Positions 1 through 8,802 of a stretch of DNA of 64,000 nucleotides are shown here, piece after piece. The position numbers were made by a program, and so were the translations under genes. Origin of the DNA: Hyphomonas polymorpha PS728 (lineage in GTDB: Bacteria; Pseudomonadota; Alphaproteobacteria; Caulobacterales; Hyphomonadaceae). How positions within the stretch are numbered: position 1 is the first letter of the stretch; every line of letters starts with the position of its first letter. The DNA is taken from NCBI RefSeq assembly GCF_000685315.1, contig NZ_ARYM01000017.1:1-64000 (forward strand), written 5' to 3'. The notes under the pieces were generated by a model. That model saw only the letters and a program-made list of their open reading frames with translations. It was not told the origin of the DNA and searched no databases.

Positions 1-1
1 G

Positions 2-469
2 CTGGGCATCGCGATCGAGCGCACCCATATCATCACGCGCATGAGTATCGGGGAGGGCGCCGAAGATGTCAGCCGCGCGCTCGGCATGGCTGAGGTGGAA
101 GTGCCGGTCCGGTCACAGAGCTATTCCGGGGGGAAGGTATCGGACTCAACCTCAATGCAGGTTCAGACCCGCCCTGTCATGACCGCGTCTGAAATCGCCA
201 GCGAGCTCGGCCCCCGCAAGAAGCATATCCGTGTGCTGCTCGTCGGTGTCGGACAGGACTACTACATCATCAATGTTCCCTATTGCACGCTGCGCTGCGA
301 ACGCCTCCCTCATGTCCCGGCAGAGTGGACACTCACCCCGCCCAAAGCGGTGGAAGGCAGTGAAGCGCCCCAAGGCCCTGAGGCTCCGCCACCACCAGCA
401 GCACCAACACCTCGACTGACGGAAGGGGACATTTCCCAGATTCTCGGAAAGAAGCGCGACCTTCACTGA
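2..469 (+). CDS. Type IV coupling protein (TraD/VirD4-like), C-terminal part, 5' truncated by window
   Basis: The reading frame is already open at base 2, so only the last 155 codons are present and the internal ATG at 41 need not be the start. The tail contains an IRVLLVGVGQDYYIINVPY stretch, then a proline/alanine-rich linker and a short basic end, as in the C-termini of conjugative coupling proteins. The ATPase Walker motifs would lie upstream of the window. It overlaps the next gene by one base (TGATG), and that gene encodes a relaxase, the natural partner of a coupling protein. The call rests mainly on this context and on tail resemblance; no catalytic motif is visible. Confidence 0.55.
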   Translation: MGIAIERTHIITRMSIGEGAEDVSRALGMAEVEVPVRSQSYSGGKVSDSTSMQVQTRPVMTASEIASELGPRKKHIRVLLVGVGQDYYIINVPYCTLRCERLPHVPAEWTLTPPKAVEGSEAPQGPEAPPPPAAPTPRLTEGDISQILGKKRDLH

Positions 470-1548
470 TGGTCGCCTCGATCTCTGCCCGTAAGTCTGT
501 CGGTGCGGCGGTCGCCTACTACAAGCATATGGCGCAGGACGAGTATTACACCGGCGACCGCGAGGCCGACGGAGAATGGTCCGGCCGGGGCGCCGAACGC
601 CTGGCACTGGAGGGGGCCGTCACCAAGGCTGAGTTCGAAGCCGCCCTAAACGGCCGTGACCCAAGAACCGGTGAGCGCCTTAACCAGATTGGCAGGACGC
701 ATGCGCCTGGCTGGGACATGACCTTCTCCGCGCCAAAGTCGGTTTCGGTGATGTGGGCGCTCTCGCCTCCGGCCGAGCGGGCAAGGATCGAGCAGGCTCA
801 CCGGAAGGCCGTCACGGCCGCCACGCGCCATCTGGAGGACAATCACGCCGTCACGCGCCGGGGCAGGGGCGGGGCCATTCGGGAGCCGGTCGCGGGGCTG
901 GTCATCGCACGCTTCCACCATCACACCAGCCGCGATCTTGATCCTCAGCTCCACACGCATGCATTCATCTTCAACAGCGCGCCAAGGCGGGACGGGTCTT
1001 GGGGATCCATTGTCAGCCGGGATCTCTACAAGGCGCAGAAGGAGGTCGGCGCGGTCTACCGGGAGCATCTCGGCCGGGCGCTGGAACGCGACGGCCACGC
1101 GGTCCGCTGGCAGGGCACCGGGTTCCGGCTGGGCGCTATCCCCTACAGTGTCGAGCGGGCGTTCTCGAAACGGCGCCTCGCCATCGAGCAGGCAGCAGAG
1201 ACCCATGGCTACCGAACGCCCAAAGGCATGGAACTCGCCGCGCTCCGCACCCGGCAGGCCAAGCGCCCGCGCGAACGTGCTGCCCTCTTCGAAGCCTGGA
1301 AGCACGAGGCGCGCACGCTGGGCTTTGACCTCAAGCAGGCCCGGGAAAGGGCCGAGGCTACTCCCGGCCTGAAGTCACCAGCTGCCAATACCCACGCTGC
1401 AGAGGCCTCCACACCGACAGTCAGCCATCAGGCCATGCGGTTGCTGCAGAAGATCTCTGGCGCAGCCCGAAGCGCGGATTCCACGAGCAGCCTGAACGTC
1501 AGCCTGCGGCAGAAGCAGGTGCAGCGTGACCGGGAAGCGGAGCGCTAA
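469..1548 (+). CDS. MobF (TrwC/TraI-type) conjugative relaxase, relaxase domain only
   Basis: Predicted DNA-nicking relaxase that would cleave and covalently bind oriT during conjugation. The N-terminus carries two tyrosine pairs (Y17/Y18 and Y26/Y27) in AVAYYKHMAQDEYYTGD. The motif GWDMTFSAPKSVSVMWAL follows at 81-98, and the histidine cluster is FHHHTSRDLDPQLHTHAF (H151/H152 region, H162, H164). These are the hallmarks of the TrwC relaxase fold. MobF proteins usually continue into a RecD2-like helicase and reach about 900-1700 residues. This one stops at 359 after a basic, unstructured tail and has no Walker A. The ATG overlaps the preceding TGA, so translation is probably coupled to the coupling-protein gene. 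Either a naturally short relaxase or a trimmed remnant. Confidence 0.85.
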   Translation: MVASISARKSVGAAVAYYKHMAQDEYYTGDREADGEWSGRGAERLALEGAVTKAEFEAALNGRDPRTGERLNQIGRTHAPGWDMTFSAPKSVSVMWALSPPAERARIEQAHRKAVTAATRHLEDNHAVTRRGRGGAIREPVAGLVIARFHHHTSRDLDPQLHTHAFIFNSAPRRDGSWGSIVSRDLYKAQKEVGAVYREHLGRALERDGHAVRWQGTGFRLGAIPYSVERAFSKRRLAIEQAAETHGYRTPKGMELAALRTRQAKRPRERAALFEAWKHEARTLGFDLKQARERAEATPGLKSPAANTHAAEASTPTVSHQAMRLLQKISGAARSADSTSSLNVSLRQKQVQRDREAER

Positions 1549-1640
1549 GCCGCCCTTCGTCCCGCTCAGAAAAACTTCAAACTCCCTGTCTTCGCCTCAT
1601 CAAGCTATGCGCAGGTTGAGGGGATTTGCAGAATGCTGAG

Positions 1641-2429
1641 TTATTGCGCTGTGTAGCCACCATCTGCGACAAATTCTGCGCCGGTAATGAATTTTGCCAT
1701 ATCGCTTGCGAGAAAGGCGATCACAGGTGCCATATCGTCGGCCATTCCAATACGTCCCACAGGGATCAGACTCACCCAGGGCGCAAGTGCCTCTTCGGCA
1801 CTGAGCAGGTTTCCGTCGGCGTCCCGTGGCGGCTCCCAGCTTGCGGAAAGGTTTGTCGCGGCAGGCCCGGGAAGAATGCAATTGACCCGCACACCGCTTC
1901 CGGCGAGTTCCAGGGCAACCGCCTTCGTCAGCGCCCGCACGGCGCCTTTTGTGGCACTGTAAGCTGAAAACGCGGATCCTGCTACCATACCGTAGACGGA
2001 GGAAACATTTACAATGGACGTTGAGAGGCGCCCCTGTGCCAGCGCTTTCTTCATCAGCGGGAGCGCGCCATGCATGCCGATGTAGACGCTTTCGACATTG
2101 ATGCGGTTCTGCAATCGCAACGTCTCGAGTTTTGCCTGTTCGAACGGTTCCGGCCGCATAATGCCAGCATTGTTCACAAGAATGTCGAGGTGGCCGTACT
2201 CGGCCTCGATAAACGCGAACACTTTGCGCCAGTCGTCTTCGGAGGACACATCATGCACGATCGTGCGTGCGCCGGGGCAGCCCAAAGCGCCGGAATCTGC
2301 CAGTGCCTCTGCATTGATATCGCTCATCACCACCTGGGCGCCGTATGAGGCCAGGAGGCGGCTCGTTTCAAGGCCAATCCCTGAGGCAGCTCCGGTAACG
2401 AGCGCGACCTTTCCGTTAAGATCCTTCAT
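1641..2429 (-). CDS. Short-chain dehydrogenase/reductase (module A)
   Basis: NAD(P)-dependent oxidoreductase of 262 residues, usual length for a classical SDR. Visible motifs: cofactor-binding TGAASGIG at 12-19, NNAG at 86-89, catalytic S144 and YSATK (Y157, K161), and a C-terminal GAEFVADGGYTAQ. The start at 2429 is preferred over upstream in-frame codons because GAGGAGA precedes it at good spacing and MKDLNGKVALVTG is the canonical SDR beginning. It lies 13 bases after the GFA gene on the same strand, so the two are probably one transcript, divergent from the TonB receptor/P450 operon. The substrate is presumably an alcohol or ketone of the local pathway, by inference. Confidence 0.9.
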   Translation of the reverse strand: MKDLNGKVALVTGAASGIGLETSRLLASYGAQVVMSDINAEALADSGALGCPGARTIVHDVSSEDDWRKVFAFIEAEYGHLDILVNNAGIMRPEPFEQAKLETLRLQNRINVESVYIGMHGALPLMKKALAQGRLSTSIVNVSSVYGMVAGSAFSAYSATKGAVRALTKAVALELAGSGVRVNCILPGPAATNLSASWEPPRDADGNLLSAEEALAPWVSLIPVGRIGMADDMAPVIAFLASDMAKFITGAEFVADGGYTAQ

Positions 2430-2442
2430 GTGCGGTTTCTCC

Positions 2443-2865
2443 TCAGACGTTTGATTTTGGAAATTTCTGTGTACCCGGCACCAACGGTACATAGGGCATG
2501 GCGCTGTCGCAGTAGACCTCAACGGCGGGCTGCAGCTCAGTACTGTCGTCCAGCGTCCCCGCTTTTATGAAAAGCATCTCGGGCAGGGGCTCGATGATCG
2601 ACAGGATAGGTGATCCGCAGCCGCCGCAGAAGTGGCGTTCGACCCGTCGGCCGCTATCGCCTGTATCATGGAAAATCCGGGTTTCCCCCGTCTGGCGATA
2701 ATCGGATCTGAGGATGCCTGCGATGACAGAATAGGCCGTCCCACTCTGGCGCTGGCAGTTCCGGCAATGGCAGATCGCCGTCATCTGAACAGGCCCGAGG
2801 ATTTCATAACCAACGGCACCGCACAGGCACCGGCCGGTTTTTGATGGGTTATCGTCTGCTGTCAT
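2443..2865 (-). CDS. GFA family (glutathione-dependent formaldehyde-activating-like) zinc protein
   Basis: Small 140-residue protein with the zinc-binding cysteine pattern of the GFA/CENP-V family: CLCG (C13, C15), CHCRNC (C32, C34, C37) and CGGCGSP in the second half. The start is set by GGAGGG before ATG 2865. The family binds structural and catalytic zinc ions. Few members have a proven role, and the glutathione-formaldehyde adduct activity of the namesake is disputed, so no reaction is assigned here. It is first in a minus-strand pair with the SDR and divergent from the plus-strand catabolic operon, which suggests co-regulation. Confidence 0.85.
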   Translation of the reverse strand: MTADDNPSKTGRCLCGAVGYEILGPVQMTAICHCRNCQRQSGTAYSVIAGILRSDYRQTGETRIFHDTGDSGRRVERHFCGGCGSPILSIIEPLPEMLFIKAGTLDDSTELQPAVEVYCDSAMPYVPLVPGTQKFPKSNV

Positions 2866-3086
2866 GATGATCCCTCCGGAAAAACGGATCATAACCAGGC
2901 TGCGGTGTCTTCCTTTGCACAGGATGGACCGGAATTTTGCAGACTGGGCCACAGCGCGGTTCGGAACAACGCGCCGCCGGAAAATGCAAACAAGGAGTTT
3001 ATCCGGTGCAATGCCCCTCCCGGCCCCTCCCGGTATTGTCGTTTTATAAAAATGGGTCGGCAAAGTCCGGTCAGGGAGGAACAACA

Positions 3087-5396
3087 ATGACTTTCTACAG
3101 AAAACAAATGCTATGCGCGACGGCCTTTTGCCTTGCAGGGCTTCTGGGGGCTGCGCAGGCACAGGAAGGTGCCGGGGAAGCCACATCTGTTGATGCCGAG
3201 CGCAAATTCCAGACCGTGACCGTCACGGCACAACGGCGCGATGAGGCGATCACGGACGTTCCGCTGGCAATTACGGCCAAGACAGGGGACCAGCTTCTCG
3301 AGGCGGGTGTGCTGGCGTCCACCGATCTGGCCGGTGTTGTTCCGAATCTGCAGGTCAACTCGGCTTTCGGCACCACTCAGCCGAACTTTTCGTTGCGCGG
3401 TATCAGCGTTGCCAACGAGTACAATGCCAACCAGGCGTCGCCCATCGGGGTGTATACGGATGACGCCTATCTGGCTTCGCGGACAAGCCATGGCATGCAG
3501 ATTTTTGACCTGGAGCGCGTTGAAGTACTGCGCGGTCCACAGGGAACGCTCTATGGCCGGAATACGACCGGCGGCGCCATCAATTTCATTTCCAGGTTTC
3601 CCGACCTTTCGGGCAGCAATGGCAACATCATGGTGGGCGCCGGGTCACACGGGCTCCGGGAAGCTGGCGGCGCGTTCGAGACGACTATTTCGGAAGACGT
3701 CCTGGGCGCCCGCCTGGCGTTCAACTATCGGGAAAATGACGGCCTGATCGACAATCTCTTTCCAGGCGGCAAGGACGCGAGCGGACTGGATTCGCTCGCC
3801 GGGCGACTCACCGTACGGGCCCGCCCGACGGACCGGCTTGATCTTCGCTTCAAAGTCTATGCGGGGGAAGACAACGGCGCTGCATCTGCGGTCCACAATA
3901 TCGGTGTCGGTGTGCCAGGCGATCCGATCGCGCATCCCAACATCCTGACACCTGATCCTGACGACGCGTTATATTCCCGGTCGGGTCTCGGTTTCTTCGA
4001 GGTCGAACAGGACAATATCGGCAAAAACGCCACCAAATCCTCCGGTGTCTATCTGCGCGCTGAGTACGACCTGACAGATGCCTGGCAGCTGACCTATGTG
4101 GGGTCCTATGACAAGGGAGAGCAGCTGCTATTGCAGGATTCAGACGGCATGCCGGTCGACCTACTCAAGATTCTGTGGGGCGGTGAGTTCGAGCAGTATA
4201 ATCAGGAACTTCGTATCGCCTATGCCGGGGCCACGCTCGACTTCCAGGCTGGTGTGTATCTTGGGGAAGACGAGTCGAAGATCGAGAACGTCTTCGATTT
4301 CTTTTTCCTGATCGGCGCAGATTGTCCCGACCCTGCGGCTCTCGCCGGGTGCACGATTACACAGCGCTATACCCAGACCCGCGAATCAGCCGCAGTGTTT
4401 GCGCAAGGCGATTGGGAGCTTCAGCCTTCCTGGAAGCTGACGCTCGGCATGCGCTACACGGATGACGAGAATAAGTATGAAGATGGCCAGGCCTATATCG
4501 GGACGCGGGCAGGGGATTTCCTTGTCCCCACCATTCCGTCCATTGAGGTCGATGGGAGTGGCACTGTCACTTATTTCCCGTCTCCTGAAGATACCCTGCC
4601 CACACTGAGCCGGGGAGATTCAGCGGTAACGGGCCGGGTCGCCCTGACGAAGGAATTCGCAGACAGTCTGGCATATGTTTCTTACAGTCGCGGTTATCGG
4701 GCCGGGGCGTTCAATGGCGGGGGATATCTGGATCCGAGTCAGGTCGATTATGTGAAGCCTGAGACGATCGATGCCTACGAGATTGGCGCCAAGGGAGAGG
4801 TGCTCGGCGGAAGAGCGCGCTACAGTTCTGCGCTGTTCTATTATAAATACAAGAACCAGCAGGTTCAGGAAGTCGTGGGGCCTGTCGCTTTCCTGCGCAA
4901 TGGCGGGGGAGCCACCGTTCTCGGTTTCGAGGCAGAGCTTGAAGCGTTCGTCACTGATACATTCGTTCTCAATGGCTCCATCGGCCTTCTTGATACGGAG
5001 TATGATGAACTGAATCTGTCGGGTGTTGATCTCTCCGGCAATAAACTGCCGTTTGCGGCAGATATCACCGCGCAGGCCGGCTTTGACTGGGATGTGTTTG
5101 AGGTCTCCGGCGGGACGGTCTCGCTCAATGGAAATGTCGCCTATACGTCCGACATCTGGTTCTCACCCTTCAATGGCCTGAACGGGAACCAGCGTCTCAA
5201 GCAGGACGGGAACACCAAGGTGAACCTTGCTGCCTCCTACAAAAAGGGTCCGTGGACGGCGAGAGTTTGGGGCAAGAACGTTTTCAACGAGAAGACATAT
5301 GGCTACGGCCTCGATCTGCGATCCGCATTCGGATACGATTTCATGGTTCCGTCCACACCCGCAACCTATGGCGCGTCGCTTGGTTACGAGTTCTGA
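3087..5396 (+). CDS. TonB-dependent outer membrane receptor 1
   Basis: 769 residues with a signal peptide ending near LLGAAQAQ, then a TVTVTAQRRDEAITDVPLA segment at the start of the plug domain. VEVLRGPQGTLYGRNTTGGA is the classic plug motif and a long C-terminal beta-barrel ends in Phe (SLGYEF). The start 3087 follows GGGAGG and begins the signal peptide; the longer upstream reading has no such signal. It should take up a bulky or scarce substrate across the outer membrane using TonB/ExbBD energy. It is the first gene of a plus-strand run (receptor, P450, AraC, ADH, ALDH), so its ligand is likely the substrate of that module rather than a siderophore. It belongs to the same broad class as the receptor at 26209. 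Confidence 0.93.
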   Translation: MTFYRKQMLCATAFCLAGLLGAAQAQEGAGEATSVDAERKFQTVTVTAQRRDEAITDVPLAITAKTGDQLLEAGVLASTDLAGVVPNLQVNSAFGTTQPNFSLRGISVANEYNANQASPIGVYTDDAYLASRTSHGMQIFDLERVEVLRGPQGTLYGRNTTGGAINFISRFPDLSGSNGNIMVGAGSHGLREAGGAFETTISEDVLGARLAFNYRENDGLIDNLFPGGKDASGLDSLAGRLTVRARPTDRLDLRFKVYAGEDNGAASAVHNIGVGVPGDPIAHPNILTPDPDDALYSRSGLGFFEVEQDNIGKNATKSSGVYLRAEYDLTDAWQLTYVGSYDKGEQLLLQDSDGMPVDLLKILWGGEFEQYNQELRIAYAGATLDFQAGVYLGEDESKIENVFDFFFLIGADCPDPAALAGCTITQRYTQTRESAAVFAQGDWELQPSWKLTLGMRYTDDENKYEDGQAYIGTRAGDFLVPTIPSIEVDGSGTVTYFPSPEDTLPTLSRGDSAVTGRVALTKEFADSLAYVSYSRGYRAGAFNGGGYLDPSQVDYVKPETIDAYEIGAKGEVLGGRARYSSALFYYKYKNQQVQEVVGPVAFLRNGGGATVLGFEAELEAFVTDTFVLNGSIGLLDTEYDELNLSGVDLSGNKLPFAADITAQAGFDWDVFEVSGGTVSLNGNVAYTSDIWFSPFNGLNGNQRLKQDGNTKVNLAASYKKGPWTARVWGKNVFNEKTYGYGLDLRSAFGYDFMVPSTPATYGASLGYEF

Positions 5397-5407
5397 GGGA
5401 GCGCGCT

Positions 5408-6649
5408 ATGTCTGCTGTGTCCATCAAATCCGGCTTCGATTTCAAGGATCCCGATATCTGGCAGCGCGGTGTTCCGCATGATCAGATCGCTGATATCCGG
5501 CGCAACACCCCGGTCTACTGGAATGAAGAGGCCAATGGTCCGGGCTTCTGGGCTGTGCTGCGGTTCGAAGACATCCATGAGGTGTCGCGCAATCCATCGG
5601 TTTTCTCCTCGGCAACTGCCAATGGAGGGCACCGCATCTTCAACGAAAATGAAGTTGGCCTGACAGGCGCGGGCAGTGAGGAACTCGGTATTCCCTTCAT
5701 TTCGATGGATCCGCCGGTCCACCAGAAACGGCGCCTGCTACTGGTTCCCGGTCTGAGCAGTGCCAGGCTGAAGGAGATGACCGGCCGGATCGAAGCCCGT
5801 GCCCGCACGCTGATTGAAGCGATACCTGCAGATGAACCCTTTGACTGGGTAGAAAGTGTCTCCGCGCCCTATCCGCTGATGACCCTGGTGGAGCTTCTCA
5901 ATGTTGCCCCGGAAGACTGGAAAAAACTCTATCACTGGACCAATGCTTTCATCGGGGAGGATGATCCGGAATTCCGTGCCTCTCCGGAAGACATGACTGC
6001 GCGCCTGGGTGAATTCGGGGCCTATATGTCCTGGCTGTATGAAGCGCGGCGCCGGGATCCGGGAGCGGACATTGCCTCGGCCCTCGCGAATGCTGAAACG
6101 GACGGGAAGCCTGCGAGCTTTCAGCAGTTCGTGGCCGATATGATCCTGGTGACGGTTGGCGGTAATGAGACCGTTCGCAATTCCATTTCCAATGGTCTGA
6201 TCGCTTTTGCCGATCATCCCGATCAATGGAGGGCATTCTGCGAAAATCCCGATATCCGGGCCGGTGCGGTCCAGGAGATCGTCCGGTACGTTTCCCCGGT
6301 CCTGCACATGCGGCGTACGGCGACAGAAGATACCCGGATCGGGGGCACCAAGATAAGAAAAGGGGACAAGGTTGTGCTCTGGTATGTTTCAGGCAATCGG
6401 GACGAGACCGTGTTCGAGGCGCCCGATACCTTTGATGTACGGCGTGCAAATGTCCGCCATCTCGGATTTGGCACCGGTCAGCATGTCTGTATCGGGCAGC
6501 GGGTCGCCGAACTCCAGCTGCGTATCATTTTCAGCGAAATGGCGCGGCGCTTTTCCGGGTTTGAGCTGGCCGAAGCCCCTCAGCGGCTGCGATCCAATTT
6601 CATAAATGGCCTGAAATCCCTTATGCTCGTGGCAAAAGGGAGGACATGA
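5408..6649 (+). CDS. Cytochrome P450 (module A)
   Basis: Soluble bacterial P450 of 413 residues, a monooxygenase needing ferredoxin and reductase partners that are not encoded in this window. The I-helix has GGNET in place of the usual AGxDT, the K-helix has EIVR, and the heme loop FGTGQHVCIGQ puts the iron ligand at about C361. The start is 12 bases after the receptor stop with GAGGGAGC upstream. The general pattern (SMDPPVHQKRR early, RRTATEDT late) resembles actinobacterial and proteobacterial P450s acting on steroids, terpenes or alkyl chains, but I cannot place the subfamily. The stop overlaps the AraC gene by four bases (ATGA). Confidence 0.92.
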   Translation: MSAVSIKSGFDFKDPDIWQRGVPHDQIADIRRNTPVYWNEEANGPGFWAVLRFEDIHEVSRNPSVFSSATANGGHRIFNENEVGLTGAGSEELGIPFISMDPPVHQKRRLLLVPGLSSARLKEMTGRIEARARTLIEAIPADEPFDWVESVSAPYPLMTLVELLNVAPEDWKKLYHWTNAFIGEDDPEFRASPEDMTARLGEFGAYMSWLYEARRRDPGADIASALANAETDGKPASFQQFVADMILVTVGGNETVRNSISNGLIAFADHPDQWRAFCENPDIRAGAVQEIVRYVSPVLHMRRTATEDTRIGGTKIRKGDKVVLWYVSGNRDETVFEAPDTFDVRRANVRHLGFGTGQHVCIGQRVAELQLRIIFSEMARRFSGFELAEAPQRLRSNFINGLKSLMLVAKGRT

Positions 6650-7548
6650 TGGCTCGCTACATCTGCACAGCGGAAGACATTATCGCCGATACACTGCATA
6701 CAAAGCCTGACGTTGCGGTCGAAGTGAACACCGCACACGGGTTTGGTCAGCTTGTTCGATGGCGCCAGTTTATCGGCTCCTATAAGCTGCCCCCTCTGCC
6801 GACAGCGGTGATGTCCGTGCATCTGGGCGGAACGCGCACCATCCGCTACAAGGATGGCGATATATGGAGCGAGAAATCCTCTATTCCCGGTACGGTGACG
6901 ATCGTGCCGAGCGGGGTCGAAACAGAGTGGCTCATTAACGGGGAACTCGACTGCGCAACCTTCAGTATCGGCTATGAAAGCGCAACGCTGAAGGATCTGC
7001 CCGAAAACTTCTCAAAGCTGAGCCTTGGATTTTCTGACCCTCTCAGTATGGCCCTGACACGCCAGATTATCGCTGAACTCTATCAGCCCAGCTGTCTGTC
7101 GCGGGACGACTACGTCAAGAAGCTGGTGGAGACGCTGCAGGCGCACGTCCTGCTCGACCGGGCGACGATTACCAAACTGGATATTCCGGGTTCGGCCGGC
7201 AACATGAGCGCCATGCATGCAATCCTGAACCGGATCGCTCAGAACCCTGGCGATGTCATGAAGACCGAGGAACTTGCAGAAGAGCTCAACATGTCACCGA
7301 CACTGTTCTGCCGCACCTTCAAGGCGATTACCGGCAAAACCCCCAAGCAGTACGCGCTCGATATCCGTATCGATCGGGCCAAGGAACTTCTGGAGGCCTC
7401 TCCCTGTTCGGCAGGGATGATTGCAGAGCAGCTGGGATTTTCGAGCCAGAGCCACTTCAACCGCGTGTTCCGGGACGTCGTCGGAGTGCCGCCTATTCAG
7501 TACCGGCTGGCGTTCACCGGGTCAGGCAAACAGGCGCGGGCGAGCTGA
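6646..7548 (+). CDS. AraC-family transcriptional regulator inside the catabolic operon
   Basis: 300 residues. The C-terminal third has two helix-turn-helix units: AEELNMSPTLFCRTFKAITG and IAEQLGFSSQSHFNRVFRDV, the second matching the AraC signature. The N-terminal 190 residues form an AraC-ligand-type domain (R_FQHFGAMVLIRGTWQT-like layout is inferred, not shown). Its ATG overlaps the P450 stop (ATGATGG; 6646 or 6649 may be used), so it is translated with the P450. An activator within the operon it probably controls suggests positive feedback through a pathway substrate or intermediate. Confidence 0.9.
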   Translation: MMARYICTAEDIIADTLHTKPDVAVEVNTAHGFGQLVRWRQFIGSYKLPPLPTAVMSVHLGGTRTIRYKDGDIWSEKSSIPGTVTIVPSGVETEWLINGELDCATFSIGYESATLKDLPENFSKLSLGFSDPLSMALTRQIIAELYQPSCLSRDDYVKKLVETLQAHVLLDRATITKLDIPGSAGNMSAMHAILNRIAQNPGDVMKTEELAEELNMSPTLFCRTFKAITGKTPKQYALDIRIDRAKELLEASPCSAGMIAEQLGFSSQSHFNRVFRDVVGVPPIQYRLAFTGSGKQARAS

Positions 7549-7627
7549 TGACAAAATGGCAGCCTCGTGTGCGGGCTCAGACGATTCCATCCGGGTTCCG
7601 GATTTTCATGCAAACTGGAATTTTATC

Positions 7628-8734
7628 ATGAAGATTACTGCGGCCGTGGCGACCGCTGCGCAGGCGCCTTTTGTCATGCGTGACCTAGAGCTAGAGACTC
7701 CGCGTGCTGACGAAGTGCTTGTGCGGATCAGGGGTGTCGGGCTTTGTCATACAGATCTTATCGCCCGCGACCAGTTCATTTCGATCCCGCTTCCCGTGGT
7801 GCTCGGGCATGAAGGCGCAGGCATAATTGAAGCGGTCGGAGCGGGCGTCCACGATCTCCGGCCCGGGGATCATGTTGTCATGAGTTTCTCGAGCTGCGGG
7901 ACCTGTCCGCGCTGCGATGAAGCACTGCCCGCATATTGCCAGTCCTTTCCCGGCCTCAACTATTCCGGGCGGCGGGCGGACGGATCCTCTCCCCTGAAGC
8001 TCGACGGCCAGGACATTTCGGCGGCCTTCTTCGGCCAGTCGTCCTTTGCCTCCTATGCTCTGGCTCCGCGCCGGAATGTCGTGAAGGTTGCCAGCTCGGC
8101 CCCGATAGAAATGCTTGGCCCGCTCGGCTGCGGCATTCAGACAGGCGCAGGCGCGATCCTTCGGTCGCTGAAATGTCCTGCCGGCTCGTCACTGGCGATC
8201 TTCGGAGGGGGCACGGTGGGTCTGAGCGCAGTGATGGCCGCGAAAATAGCCGGCTGCCATCCGATCATCGTGGTGGAGCCGGTTGAGGCGCGGCGTATGC
8301 TGGCGACTGAATTTGGCGCGACACATGTGATTGATCCGAAGGCGGAGCAGAGCGTTCCGGACGCTGTGCGGCAGATCGCGCCAGCCGGAGTGGATTTTGC
8401 CTTTGAGTCGAGCGGCCTGGTGCCCGTGGTGGAGGCCGCGCTCGCTTCGCTCGGAAGCCATGGCACACTCGGCATAGTCGGTGTTCCGCCCAAACCGGAA
8501 GATGCCCTTTCGATCAATCTCGCGTCGGTGATCACATTTGGCCATCAGATCAAAGGCATTATTGAAGGCGACAGCGATATCGAGACGTTTATTCCATATC
8601 TCGTTGATCTGCACACCGCCGGAAAATTCCCGTTCGATCGGATGATCAGGACATTTCCGTTGAGTGAGATCAATGCCGCAGTGAAAGCCCATCACGATGG
8701 GTCGTGCATCAAGGCCGTCCTGATCCCAGACTGA
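7628..8734 (+). CDS. Zinc-dependent alcohol dehydrogenase (aryl/benzyl-alcohol type)
   Basis: Medium-chain dehydrogenase of 368 residues, expected to oxidise an alcohol to an aldehyde with NAD+. Catalytic-zinc ligands are in GLCHTD and GHEGAG, and structural-zinc cysteines in SCGTCPRCDEALPAYC. The Rossmann motif is GGGTVGLSAVMAAK. The architecture is like benzyl or perillyl alcohol dehydrogenases of the AreB/XylB type. The start ATG 7628 begins the conserved MKITAAV and lies 79 bases after the AraC gene; no strong Shine-Dalgarno is visible, so translation may be modest. It sits directly before an aldehyde dehydrogenase, giving an alcohol-aldehyde-acid oxidation pair downstream of the P450. 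Confidence 0.9.
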   Translation: MKITAAVATAAQAPFVMRDLELETPRADEVLVRIRGVGLCHTDLIARDQFISIPLPVVLGHEGAGIIEAVGAGVHDLRPGDHVVMSFSSCGTCPRCDEALPAYCQSFPGLNYSGRRADGSSPLKLDGQDISAAFFGQSSFASYALAPRRNVVKVASSAPIEMLGPLGCGIQTGAGAILRSLKCPAGSSLAIFGGGTVGLSAVMAAKIAGCHPIIVVEPVEARRMLATEFGATHVIDPKAEQSVPDAVRQIAPAGVDFAFESSGLVPVVEAALASLGSHGTLGIVGVPPKPEDALSINLASVITFGHQIKGIIEGDSDIETFIPYLVDLHTAGKFPFDRMIRTFPLSEINAAVKAHHDGSCIKAVLIPD

Positions 8735-8802
8735 CCGGGCAGAACAGATCTTTTTTAAGGGGAGAGCCCTGATCGTCTCTTCCCATACTGACAGGTGACA
8801 GC

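Noticed and set aside
3010-3033. Tandem CCCCTCCCGG repeat before TonB receptor 1
   Set aside because: Two short GC-rich copies only; no palindromic structure or match elsewhere.
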